Shown: one piece after another, positions 52,389 through 61,226 of the stretch
Layout: the number at the start of each line of letters is the position of its first letter
Position numbering within the stretch: position 1 is the first letter of the stretch
The notes under the pieces: generated by a model
The model's database searches: none
What the model was told of the DNA's origin: nothing
What the model saw: the letters and a program-made list of their open reading frames with translations, nothing else
Translations under genes and position numbers: made by a program
DNA from: Fusobacterium sp.
GTDB lineage: Bacteria > Fusobacteriota > Fusobacteriia > Fusobacteriales > Fusobacteriaceae
DNA length: 64,000 nt
NCBI GenBank assembly: GCA_019416865.1
Contig: DXWL01000005.1
Location: 1 to 64,000 of the forward strand
Reading direction: 5' to 3'

Positions 52389-53003
52389 TTGAATATCACT
52401 TTTTTTAAGGGGATTGTTACAGGACTGCTTCTTTCTTTGCCCTTTGGTCCTGTAGGGCTGTATTGTATGGAAAAAACTTTGACAGAAGGTAAAAAAGACG
52501 GTTTTTCAACAGCGTTGGGAATGGTAACCTCAGATGTAATATACGGTCTTATTGCTTTTTTCTTTATTAATCAGGCTGAAGATTTTATATTAAAGTATGA
52601 AATGTTTTTTAAAGGTCTGGTAGGAGTGTGTCTTATTTTTTTAGGTGCTAAAAAATTAAAAACTCCTGTAGTAATAAAGAAACCTACAAAAATTAATGAG
52701 TACAATATTCAGAATTATTTTTCAGGCTTTTTTCTGTCAGTGATAAACGTTACAGGAATAGTTTCAATTATATTTATTTACACTCTTTTGAGTGTAGTGG
52801 CAGATGCTGACAACTATATATTTCTTGCTGCTGGAATAGGAACAGCAGGTGTTGCCTCATGGTTTATAAATGTACAGGTACTGACTTACTTCAAAAGATT
52901 TGTAACAGATGATCTTTTAATAAAGATATCCAAAATATCGAGCTTTATTATTCTTACTTTTGGAATAGCTACTTTTGGATATACTTTTGTAAAATTTATT
53001 TAA
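52389..53003 (+). CDS. LysE-family exporter
   Basis: The 204-residue protein has five to six membrane helices and the LysE/RhtB pattern: an opening FFKGIVTGLLLSLPFGPVGLYCMEKTLTEGKKDGFSTALGM with conserved PxGP and a G-rich loop, then FLGAKKLK after helix 3. Family members export amino acids such as lysine, arginine or homoserine; the substrate here is unknown. The start is TTG with AAAAGGATGTGA upstream. mnmA follows after nine bases. Confidence 0.78.
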   Translation: MNITFFKGIVTGLLLSLPFGPVGLYCMEKTLTEGKKDGFSTALGMVTSDVIYGLIAFFFINQAEDFILKYEMFFKGLVGVCLIFLGAKKLKTPVVIKKPTKINEYNIQNYFSGFFLSVINVTGIVSIIFIYTLLSVVADADNYIFLAAGIGTAGVASWFINVQVLTYFKRFVTDDLLIKISKISSFIILTFGIATFGYTFVKFI

Positions 53004-53012
53004 GGAGTATAG

Positions 53013-54092
53013 ATGTTTGATATTAATAATTTTAAAGAAATTTTAGAATACAAAAAAGAAAATGAAAATACTACAATAGCTATGGCTATGAGCGGGGGAG
53101 TGGACAGCTCAGTAACAGCATATATATTAAAAAAACAAGGATATAAAGTTTTTGGTATAACAATGATAACTTGTGAAAAAGGTGTAGATGCTGATGCTAA
53201 AAAAGTTTGTGATGACTTAGGAATAGAGCATTATGTTTTAGATTTAACAAAACCTTTTGAAGAAAAAGTTATAGATTATTTTATAAAGGAATATGAACAT
53301 GGAAGAACTCCTAATCCATGTATGATATGTAATAGATATATAAAAATGGGAGCACTTATAGATTTTGCTCTTGAAAAAGGTGCTGATTTTATTGCTACAG
53401 GACATTACAGCAATATTGAAAATGGAAAATTAAGAGTTGGAAATGATTTAGGTAAAGATCAAGCTTATTTCCTTTCTCAAGTAAACAAAGAAAAATTAAA
53501 ATATATAGTATTTCCTCTTGGTGAAATAGAAAAATCTGATGTAAGAGAGATAGGGAAATATCTTGGGGTGAGAGTATATGCTAAAAAAGACTCACAGGAG
53601 ATATGTTTTGTTGAAGATGGAAAATTAAAAGAATTTTTAATAGAAAAAACTCATGGAAAAATAGCTAAAAGTGGAAATATTGTAGATACAGAGGGAAAAA
53701 TTTTAGGAAAACACCAAGGACTTGCTTTTTATACAATTGGACAGAGAAAGGGACTTGGAATATCTTCTGAAAAACCTATTTATGTATTAAAACTTGATGA
53801 AAAAACAAACTCTGTAATAATGGGAAGTAATGAGGAGTTATTTAAAGAATCTCTTGCTGCTGACAATGTAAATCTTATAAAAGTAGACAATATTAAAGAT
53901 TTAGATGGAATGGAATGTTTTGCAAAAACAAGATCAAGAGATAAATTTCATCCTTGTATAGTTTCTGTTATAGGAGAGAATGAAATTAAAGTTTCTTTCA
54001 CACAGGATAAAGTGAGAGCTGTTACTCCAGGACAGGGAGTAGTTCTTTACGATAATAATTACGAAGTAATTGCCAGTGGATTTATAAAATAA
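53013..54092 (+). CDS. mnmA: tRNA 2-thiouridylase MnmA
   Basis: MnmA thiolates U34 of tRNA for Lys, Glu and Gln. The 359-residue protein has the PP-loop SGGVDSS from residue 27, catalytic cysteines in NPCMICNRYIKMG and DSQEICFVED, ATGHYSNI, GKDQAYFLSQ, and TIGQRKGLGI. The N-terminus is about 20 residues longer than usual and hydrophilic. Codon use looks slightly more AT-rich than in the flanking genes. Confidence 0.94.
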   Translation: MFDINNFKEILEYKKENENTTIAMAMSGGVDSSVTAYILKKQGYKVFGITMITCEKGVDADAKKVCDDLGIEHYVLDLTKPFEEKVIDYFIKEYEHGRTPNPCMICNRYIKMGALIDFALEKGADFIATGHYSNIENGKLRVGNDLGKDQAYFLSQVNKEKLKYIVFPLGEIEKSDVREIGKYLGVRVYAKKDSQEICFVEDGKLKEFLIEKTHGKIAKSGNIVDTEGKILGKHQGLAFYTIGQRKGLGISSEKPIYVLKLDEKTNSVIMGSNEELFKESLAADNVNLIKVDNIKDLDGMECFAKTRSRDKFHPCIVSVIGENEIKVSFTQDKVRAVTPGQGVVLYDNNYEVIASGFIK

Positions 54093-54114
54093 ATTTATTA
54101 AGGAGGATTTAATT

Positions 54115-54567
54115 ATGTTGGAAGTTGGAAAAAAAGCACCTGAATTTTCTCTGCCAGATCAAAATGGAGTGGTACATAAATTAAGTGACTATCTTGGAAA
54201 AAAAGTTATTCTGTATTTTTATCCAAAGGACAACACTCCTGGATGTACAAAACAAGCGTGTGGTTATTCTGAAAGATATCCTCAATTTACAGAAAAAAAT
54301 GTAGAAGTAATTGGTATAAGTAAAGACAGTGTTGCATCTCATAAAAAATTTGAAGAGAAACAAAATCTTAAATTTACACTACTTTCAGACCCAGAATTAG
54401 AAGTTATAAAATTATATGATGTTTGGAAAGAGAAAAAACTTTATGGAAAAGTTTCTCTTGGAGTAGTTCGTACAACTTATCTTATTGATGAAGAGGGAAT
54501 AATAATAAAAGCAAATGATAAAGTTAAAGCTGCTGATGATCCTGAAAAAATGCTTGGTGAAGTATAA
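54115..54567 (+). CDS. bcp: Thioredoxin-dependent thiol peroxidase (Bcp-type peroxiredoxin)
   Basis: An atypical 2-Cys peroxiredoxin that reduces H2O2 and organic peroxides in the cytoplasm. The 150-residue protein has APEFSLPDQNG, FYPKDNTPGCTKQACGY with peroxidatic Cys44 and resolving Cys49, and the late SLGVVRTTYLIDEEG. It shares one base with the yaaA start (TAATG), joining two oxidative-stress genes. Confidence 0.93.
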   Translation: MLEVGKKAPEFSLPDQNGVVHKLSDYLGKKVILYFYPKDNTPGCTKQACGYSERYPQFTEKNVEVIGISKDSVASHKKFEEKQNLKFTLLSDPELEVIKLYDVWKEKKLYGKVSLGVVRTTYLIDEEGIIIKANDKVKAADDPEKMLGEV

Positions 54568-55316
54568 TGAGGATTATTTTATCCCCAGCTAAAACTATGA
54601 CACAGGAGAAAATCTCTTCTGATACTATAGGAGTTCCTGTTTTTTTAGAAGATTCAAAGAAAATTTTATCAGTTTTAAAAGAAAAAGATTTTTCTCAATT
54701 AAAAGAGATTTGGAGATGTAATGATAAAATTGCAAATGAAAATTTTGAACATATAAAAAATATGAATTTAACTCAAAATTTAACAAATGCTGTTTTAACT
54801 TATAATGGGATAACATTTAAACATATTTTTTTGAATTTTGATTTTAAAAAAGAAAATTTAGATTATTTAGAAAATAATTTAAGAATTCTTTCAGGATTTT
54901 ATGGAGTGTTAAAACCTTTTGATGGAATTACTCCATATCGTCTGGAGATGCAGTCTAAAATAAAAATAGATGATTCTAAGGATTTGTATAGTTTTTGGGG
55001 CGATAAACTTTATAATGAAGTAAAAGATAAAAGTAATGTTATAATTAATTTAGCTTCAAAAGAATATTCAAAGTGCATAGAAAAATATCTGAAAGAAGAT
55101 GATATTTTTATTACTTGTTCTTTTGTTGAAAAATCTAATGGAAAATTTGTTGTAAAAGGAACATATTCAAAAATTGCAAGAGGCGAAATGGTTAGATATA
55201 TGACTGAAAATAATATTCAGAACTATGAAGATTTGAAGAAATTTAATCATTATGGATATATTTTTAGAGAGGAATTATCTTCTGACAGAGAATATGTTTT
55301 TGAAAGAATTGAATAA
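54567..55316 (+). CDS. yaaA: Peroxide stress protein YaaA
   Basis: YaaA (DUF328/UPF0246) lowers intracellular free iron and limits Fenton damage under H2O2 stress in E. coli. The 249-residue protein has the family opening RIILSPAKTM, the central YNGITFKHI and LRILSGFYGVLKPFDGITPYRLEM segment, the short NLASKEYSK, and the conserved end KGTYSKIARGEMVRYM...FNHYGYIF. Coupled to bcp, so the pair probably acts together against peroxide. Confidence 0.92.
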   Translation: MRIILSPAKTMTQEKISSDTIGVPVFLEDSKKILSVLKEKDFSQLKEIWRCNDKIANENFEHIKNMNLTQNLTNAVLTYNGITFKHIFLNFDFKKENLDYLENNLRILSGFYGVLKPFDGITPYRLEMQSKIKIDDSKDLYSFWGDKLYNEVKDKSNVIINLASKEYSKCIEKYLKEDDIFITCSFVEKSNGKFVVKGTYSKIARGEMVRYMTENNIQNYEDLKKFNHYGYIFREELSSDREYVFERIE

Positions 55317-55328
55317 AGTTGAAAAATT

Positions 55329-55369
55329 GGAGTTGCTGTATTTATAAATTTGCAGCAGCTCTATTTTTT
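55329..55369 (+). terminator. Intrinsic terminator after yaaA
   Basis: GAGTTGCTG pairs with CAGCAGCTC, with an inner ATTTA/TAAAT, followed by TATTTTTTA. Its GCTG...CAGCAGCT core resembles the terminator after the DeoR gene. The remaining gap before the ABC operon is AT-rich and unremarkable. Confidence 0.8.
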
Positions 55370-55561
55370 ATTTCGAAATTTATATTATTGCTCTATAACA
55401 GAAAAAATAAATTTAAAAATATACAAAAATATTTTTAAAAGTTCATTTTTTAGTATAAAATAATAGTTTTAAGGATTGAAGATATTCTCTTTATGTATTA
55501 TCCTTTTAGTAGAGAGAGAAAGAAATTTTCATAAAAAGCAAAATAATTAAGGAGGCAGATT

Positions 55562-56584
55562 ATGAGAAAAAAACTTTTAGCAATGCTTAGTTTATTAGCT
55601 GCAATGTTATTTACAGGTTGTGGAGGAGAGAAAGAGGAAGCTAAAACTGAAACAAAAGGAGCTGGAAACCTTACAGTATACTGCCCTCACCCTCTTGAAT
55701 TTATAAATCCTTTAATTAACGAATTTGAAACTCAAACAGGAGTATCAGTAGAGGTTATAGCTGCAGGAACTGGGGAACTTATGAAGAGAGTTGAATCTGA
55801 AAAAGATAATCCTCTTGCAGATGTTCTTTGGGGAGGAACAATTACAACAGTTGACCCTATAAAAGATTACTTTATGTCATATACTTCACCAAATGAAGAA
55901 GCATTCTATGATGCCTATAAAAATGTAGAAGGAAATATGACTAGATTTACTGCTGTACCAAGTGTTATTATGATAAATACAAATCTTATTGGAGATATTA
56001 AAATAGAAGGATATGAAGATGTATTAAACCCTGAATTAAAAGGGAAAATTGCATTTTCTGATCCAGCAAAATCTTCATCATCTTTTGAGCATTTAGTGAA
56101 TATGCTTTATGCAATGGGAAACGGAGATCCTGAAAAAGGTTGGGGATATGTAGAAAAACTAATGGAAAATTTAAACTACACACTTCTTTCTGGTTCATCA
56201 GCAGTATATAAAGGTGTTGCAGATGGTGAATATACAGTTGGACTTACTTTTGAAGAGGGAGCAGTAAAATATGTTAACTCTGGTGGTCCTGTAAAAGTTG
56301 TATATATGGAAGAGGGAGTAATTGTTAAACCTGATGGCGTTTATATTATTAAAAATTGTAAAAACGAAGAAAATGCTAAGAAATTTGTTGATTTCATAAC
56401 AGGAAAAGAAGCTCAGTCAATGATTTCTGCACAACTTAACAGAAGAAGTATAAGAAAAGATGTTGAGCCAGGAAAAGGACTTAAGAAACTAGAAGATATC
56501 AATGTAATAGAAGATGATATTGAAGTAGTAAAAGCTAAAAAAGCTGAATGGCTTGATAAATTTAAAGATATCTATACTAAATAG
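55562..56584 (+). CDS. ABC transporter solute-binding lipoprotein (AfuA/HptA-like)
   Basis: The 340-residue protein has a lipoprotein signal with lipobox LFTGC (Cys20), so it is anchored outside the inner membrane. The mature part is of the FbpA/PotD-like class (LTVYCPHPLEFINPLINEFETQTGVSVEV...GTGELMKRVESEKDNPLADVLWGG). In the position where iron-binding FbpA proteins carry the adjacent Tyr-Tyr pair, this one reads GLTFEEGAVKY, so ferric iron is unlikely. AfuA and HptA relatives bind sugar phosphates. First gene of an ABC operon followed by a two-component pair. Confidence 0.78.
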   Translation: MRKKLLAMLSLLAAMLFTGCGGEKEEAKTETKGAGNLTVYCPHPLEFINPLINEFETQTGVSVEVIAAGTGELMKRVESEKDNPLADVLWGGTITTVDPIKDYFMSYTSPNEEAFYDAYKNVEGNMTRFTAVPSVIMINTNLIGDIKIEGYEDVLNPELKGKIAFSDPAKSSSSFEHLVNMLYAMGNGDPEKGWGYVEKLMENLNYTLLSGSSAVYKGVADGEYTVGLTFEEGAVKYVNSGGPVKVVYMEEGVIVKPDGVYIIKNCKNEENAKKFVDFITGKEAQSMISAQLNRRSIRKDVEPGKGLKKLEDINVIEDDIEVVKAKKAEWLDKFKDIYTK

Positions 56585-56613
56585 ATTTAAAATTACGAAT
56601 AAATAATGTTATT

Positions 56614-56646
56614 GAATATCCACAACTATTTTCGTTGTGGATATTC
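56614..56646 (+). promoter_or_regulatory. 13-bp intercistronic hairpin
   Basis: A perfect GAATATCCACAAC/GTTGTGGATATTC stem with loop TATTTTC, not followed by a T-run. It lies between the binding-protein and ATPase genes and probably protects the upstream mRNA end or partly terminates. Confidence 0.6.
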
Positions 56647-56678
56647 TTAAATACAGAGAAATAAAAAAGAGGTGTAAA

Positions 56679-57800
56679 ATGAGTGTAGCTATAGATGTAA
56701 AAAATGTTGTAAAAAAATTTGGAAACAATGTAATAATTCCGGGAATGTCTGTGGATATTAAAAATGGAGAATTTTTTACTCTTCTTGGTCCGTCAGGTTG
56801 TGGGAAGACTACTCTTCTTAGAATGATAGCTGGATTTAATAGTATAGAGGGTGGGGAGATATATTTTGATGATAAGGTGATAAACGATATACCTCCTCAT
56901 AAGAGAAATATTGGAATGGTATTCCAAAACTATGCAATTTTTCCTCATATGACAGTGAGAGAAAATGTTGAATATGGTTTAAAACTTAGAAAAACTCCAA
57001 AAAGTGAGATGAAGGAAAAAATTGATGATATTCTTGATGTAGTAAAAATTGCTGAATATCAAGAAAGACTTCCAGAAAGACTTTCTGGGGGACAACAACA
57101 GAGAGTTGCTCTTGCAAGAGCAATAGTGATTCACCCAAGTGTGCTTCTTATGGATGAACCTCTTTCCAATCTTGATGCTAAATTAAGACTTGAAATGCGT
57201 TCAGCAATAAGAGATATTCAGAAAAAAGTTGGGATTACAACAGTATATGTTACACATGACCAAGAGGAAGCTTTAGCAATTTCAGACAGAATAGCTGTAA
57301 TCAATAAAGGAGTTATTCAACAGCTTGGAAAACCTCATGATATATATGCAAGACCGTCAAATCAATTTGTGGCAACATTTATAGGATATTCAAATCTTTT
57401 TAAAGGAAAAATTCAGATTGAGGGAAATGATAAATTTGCAGTTTTCAGAAATGGTTATAAAGTACTTATGAATAATATTTGTGATGAAGCTGAAAACAAT
57501 CAGGAGATAATTATTGCAGTTCGTCCTGAAGAATTTTCTGTTTCAGATGAAGGAATAAAAGTAAAAGTAAAAACAAGTACATTTTTAGGAAAATATAATA
57601 ACTATGAAATAACAGTAAGAGAAGATGAAATAGTTCCTGATATGCCGCCTCTTGAATTTTCTCAAGATATAGGACATGCAGCTCATATTTATAATGTAGG
57701 AGATGAGCTTATGCTAAAACCTAATGGAGCAAAGATAAATATTTTTACGGAAGATGGAGCAAAAAGCCTTATAAAGGGAGTTGAGGTGTATGCTGAGTAA
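56679..57800 (+). CDS. ABC transporter ATP-binding protein
   Basis: The 373-residue ATPase energises the neighbouring permease. It has Walker A LLGPSGCGKTT, Q-loop MVFQNYAIFPHMTVRENV, signature LSGGQQQRVALARA, Walker B VLLMDEPLSNLD, H-loop TVYVTHDQEEA, and a C-terminal TOBE domain from about residue 240 to 370, as in the CUT1/PotA/FbpC class. The start used here follows AAGAGGTG; an ATG 14 codons upstream lies inside the hairpin region and is rejected. Confidence 0.9.
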   Translation: MSVAIDVKNVVKKFGNNVIIPGMSVDIKNGEFFTLLGPSGCGKTTLLRMIAGFNSIEGGEIYFDDKVINDIPPHKRNIGMVFQNYAIFPHMTVRENVEYGLKLRKTPKSEMKEKIDDILDVVKIAEYQERLPERLSGGQQQRVALARAIVIHPSVLLMDEPLSNLDAKLRLEMRSAIRDIQKKVGITTVYVTHDQEEALAISDRIAVINKGVIQQLGKPHDIYARPSNQFVATFIGYSNLFKGKIQIEGNDKFAVFRNGYKVLMNNICDEAENNQEIIIAVRPEEFSVSDEGIKVKVKTSTFLGKYNNYEITVREDEIVPDMPPLEFSQDIGHAAHIYNVGDELMLKPNGAKINIFTEDGAKSLIKGVEVYAE

Positions 57801-59445
57801 GAAAATTAAATGGGATTTCTGGACAGCTGTAACTCTTATTATAGCTCTTATATTTACTTTGTTTTTAATTTATCCTCTGTTTTCTTTATTCCTTAGCAGT
57901 TTTAAAGATCCTGAAACAGATGTGTGGAGCATGACAAACTTTATAAGATTTTTCAGCAGAAAATATTATTATCAAGGGCTTATACATAGCTTTCAAGTAA
58001 CTTCTTGTACAACGATTCTTGCTGTGGCAATAGGTGTTCCTGTTGCATATTTTATGACATCATATAAAATAAGATTAAAAGGACTTATAGAGGTTTTAAT
58101 TATTATATCTATGCTTTCACCTCCTTTTATTGGAGCATATTCATGGGTACTTCTATGTGGAAGAAGTGGGGTAGTAACAGAGTTTTTCAGAGATGTTTTT
58201 GGAATAAGACTTCCTACAATTTATGGATTTACAGGAATACTTTTGGTATTTACTTTAAAACTTTATCCATTTATCTATTTATATGTTTCAGGGGCATTGA
58301 AAAAAATAGATGTTTCATTGAGTGAAGCTGCAGAAAGTTTAGGGTGCAGTACAGTGAAAAAAGTTTGTACAATAATAATGCCTCTTATAATGCCTACACT
58401 TTTATCAGGAGCATTGCTTGTATTTATGAATGCAATGGCAGATTTTGGTACTCCAATGCTTATAGGAGAGGGATATAATGTAATGCCAGTTCTTATCTAT
58501 TCTGAATTTGTTGGAGAGATGGGAGGAAGTGCAAACTTTGCAGCAGCAATGGCGACAATTCTTGTAATAATAACTATTGTTCTTTTCTTGGGACAAAAAT
58601 ATATCGTTAATAAAAAATCATTTGTAATGAGTTCAATAAGACCTATTCAGCCAAAAGAGATGAAAGGAATAAAAGGGATTTTAATGCATATATTTATTTA
58701 TTTTGTTGTATTTTTATCTATTATTCCTCAAATAACTGTAATTTATACCTCTTTCTTAAAAACTAGAGGTTCTATGTTTGTGAGAGAATTTTCTTTTGAA
58801 AGTTATGAAAAAGTATTTTCAAGAATGGGAAATGCAATAGTGAATACTTATGTTTATGGGCTTACTGCTATTGTTATTATAATTTTAATGGGAATGTTTA
58901 TTGCATATATTTCAACAAGAAAGAAAAATTTTCTTACATCAGTAATTGATACTATGACAATGTTTCCATATATTATTCCAGGTTCTGTAATAGGTATAAC
59001 TCTTCTTCTTGCATTTAACAGCAAACCTATACTTCTTAGCGGAACAGCAGCAATACTTGTGATTTCATTTGTTATAAGAAGAATGCCGTATACTCTTCGT
59101 TCATCAGCTGCAATTTTGTACCAAATAAGCCCAAGTCTTGAGGAAGCATCTATAAGTTTGGGATGCTCTCCTGTAAAAACTTTCTTTAAAATTACAGCTA
59201 TGATGATGCTTCCCGGAGTTTTATCAGGAGCAATATTAAGTTGGATAACTGTAATAAATGAGCTTAGTTCATCAGTAATATTGTATACAGGTGTAACAAG
59301 AACAATGTCAGTTTCAATTTACACAGAGGTAATAAGAGCAAGTTATGGAACAGCAGCAGCTCTTTCAACAATACTTACTGTAACAACAATAATTTCTCTT
59401 CTGATATTCTTTAAGGTAACAGGAGGAAAAGATGTCAATATATAA
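57790..59445 (+). CDS. ABC transporter permease (fused FbpB-type)
   Basis: The single 551-residue permease contains two homologous six-helix halves, each with the EAA cytoplasmic loop: SEAAESLGCSTVKKVCTIIMPLIMPT in the first and EEASISLGCSPVKTFFKITAMMMLPG in the second. This internally duplicated form is characteristic of the FbpB/AfuB class, so one polypeptide supplies both membrane domains. It overlaps the ATPase gene by 11 bases. Confidence 0.9.
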   Translation: MLSKKIKWDFWTAVTLIIALIFTLFLIYPLFSLFLSSFKDPETDVWSMTNFIRFFSRKYYYQGLIHSFQVTSCTTILAVAIGVPVAYFMTSYKIRLKGLIEVLIIISMLSPPFIGAYSWVLLCGRSGVVTEFFRDVFGIRLPTIYGFTGILLVFTLKLYPFIYLYVSGALKKIDVSLSEAAESLGCSTVKKVCTIIMPLIMPTLLSGALLVFMNAMADFGTPMLIGEGYNVMPVLIYSEFVGEMGGSANFAAAMATILVIITIVLFLGQKYIVNKKSFVMSSIRPIQPKEMKGIKGILMHIFIYFVVFLSIIPQITVIYTSFLKTRGSMFVREFSFESYEKVFSRMGNAIVNTYVYGLTAIVIIILMGMFIAYISTRKKNFLTSVIDTMTMFPYIIPGSVIGITLLLAFNSKPILLSGTAAILVISFVIRRMPYTLRSSAAILYQISPSLEEASISLGCSPVKTFFKITAMMMLPGVLSGAILSWITVINELSSSVILYTGVTRTMSVSIYTEVIRASYGTAAALSTILTVTTIISLLIFFKVTGGKDVNI

Positions 59446-59522
59446 TAAAATAAAAATATTGGTATAAAGTGAAATAAAGTGATAAAATAGAATATATATT
59501 ATGAAAAGGGGAACGGGTTTTT

Positions 59523-61226
59523 ATGAAGGAAAAAAGATTCGAGAGCTTTAAGGAACAGCTTAGAAAAACTTTAATTCTGTATATGCTCGTTCCCATTATA
59601 TTTTTTGCAATCACAGGGCGTGGAGTAATATATTTTTTAGAATATAAGGCAATAAAAAATGATAACATCAAAAATACTAAAATTCTTGCCAAAAATCTTG
59701 ATGAAACAATAAGGGGATATTTTAATGAAGTAGAAAAAATTTCTTCTGATAATGATGTGATAAATGCAGTAATAAAAGGGAAAGCAGATAATATTGTATA
59801 TAAAAAAGTATATGATTCAATAAACTCGATGAGTGTAGAGGGAAATTTTATTATTTATGATAAAGAGCTTCATATAATAATGTCAGATGCTAAATTTATT
59901 GGAAGCATAAATGGGTATAATTGGGGACTTTTTAACAGAATGATAGGATATCCAGGGGGAATAATTTTAAAAATAAATAAACTCCATTTTAGAGATGAAA
60001 CAACCAGTGTTTTTTCTGTTGGAAAAGCTATAAGAAAAAATAATGAGATAGTGGGATTTGCAGTTTATAATATTTTGGACAGCAGTTTGAGGGAACTTAT
60101 AGGAAAGAACGGCTCTTTTAATGTGGTTGTAACAGATAAATATGGAAATATAGGAATAACTACAAATGAAAATTTCAAAGATAGATTTGGAAAAATAAAA
60201 AAAGAGTTGAGGGAGGCAGAGGGATATTCTTTCATAAATAATGAGAGATATTATACAAATAAGAAAGAAATATATTATTCAAATATAATTGTTTACACTC
60301 TTTCCAGTGTAGAATATATTGTGGATAATTTTATGGATAGAATATTTTATATGTTGTTATTTTTCTTTATGATTTTTATTTCTATGTATTTTGTGGCAAA
60401 AATAATTGCAGAAAAAAAGACAAAGGTTATAGAAGATATTGTAAAAGCTATTGAGAATGTAAAGACAGGAGATCTTGATACCAGACTTTCAGTAGATACC
60501 AATGATGAGTTTAAAATTATTGCAAATTCATATAATGATATGCTTTTAAATATAAAGAAACTTATTGAAATAAATAAAGAGGAAGCAAGACACAGTGCTG
60601 TTCTTGAAATAAAACAGCTTGAGAGTCAATTCAATCCTCATTTTCTTTTTAATACTCTTGAAATGCTGAGATATACAATAAAATCAGATATTTCAATGGC
60701 AAATAAAATAATAATAAATATATCTTCTCTTTTGAGATTTAGTATAGAAAACAGAACATCAGAAGTACCTTTAAAAATAGATACGATATATACCAAAAAC
60801 TATTTGGATATTCAAAAATATAGATTTGGGGAAAAATTTGATTATAATATAGAGATAGATAAAGATTTGGAAAGTTGTGCAGTGCCAAAACTTATCATCC
60901 AGCCTATAATTGAAAATGCTATCAAACATGGTTATACACAAACAGAGAAGATGACAATATATATAAAAGCAAAGAGAGTAAAAAATATTTTGATGATGGT
61001 AGTGTATAATAATGGAAAAGGAATGGAAAAAGAAGTTTTACACGAAATAAAAGAACGATTGAAAAAGAATAGCCTTGAAATAAAAGATCACATAGGTATT
61101 TATAATATTTTTAGGCGTATTCAACTTATGTATGGGAAAGAGTATGGACTTAGAATTTTAAGCAGTAAAAAATGGGGGACAGCTGTTCGTATTCTTCTTC
61201 CTTTGAAAAAGGGGGATGAGAAATGA
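59523..61226 (+). CDS. LytS/YesM-type sensor histidine kinase
   Basis: The 567-residue kinase has a membrane helix at about 18-38, an extracytoplasmic Cache-like sensor region (residues 45-270), a second helix at about 278-298, a HAMP domain (VIEDIVKAIENVKTGDLDTRLSV), and a His_kinase domain with acceptor His373 in FNPHFLFNTLEML. It ends in a HATPase domain (IIQPIIENAIKHGY, NNGKGM, IGIYNIFRRIQLMYG). Downstream of the ABC operon it would sense the imported ligand or its binding protein. Overlaps the regulator by four bases. Confidence 0.9.
   Translation: MKEKRFESFKEQLRKTLILYMLVPIIFFAITGRGVIYFLEYKAIKNDNIKNTKILAKNLDETIRGYFNEVEKISSDNDVINAVIKGKADNIVYKKVYDSINSMSVEGNFIIYDKELHIIMSDAKFIGSINGYNWGLFNRMIGYPGGIILKINKLHFRDETTSVFSVGKAIRKNNEIVGFAVYNILDSSLRELIGKNGSFNVVVTDKYGNIGITTNENFKDRFGKIKKELREAEGYSFINNERYYTNKKEIYYSNIIVYTLSSVEYIVDNFMDRIFYMLLFFFMIFISMYFVAKIIAEKKTKVIEDIVKAIENVKTGDLDTRLSVDTNDEFKIIANSYNDMLLNIKKLIEINKEEARHSAVLEIKQLESQFNPHFLFNTLEMLRYTIKSDISMANKIIINISSLLRFSIENRTSEVPLKIDTIYTKNYLDIQKYRFGEKFDYNIEIDKDLESCAVPKLIIQPIIENAIKHGYTQTEKMTIYIKAKRVKNILMMVVYNNGKGMEKEVLHEIKERLKKNSLEIKDHIGIYNIFRRIQLMYGKEYGLRILSSKKWGTAVRILLPLKKGDEK

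Noticed and set aside
55562..59445. Ferric iron ABC transporter
   Set aside because: The binding protein lacks the conserved adjacent tyrosines; kept only as a less likely alternative.
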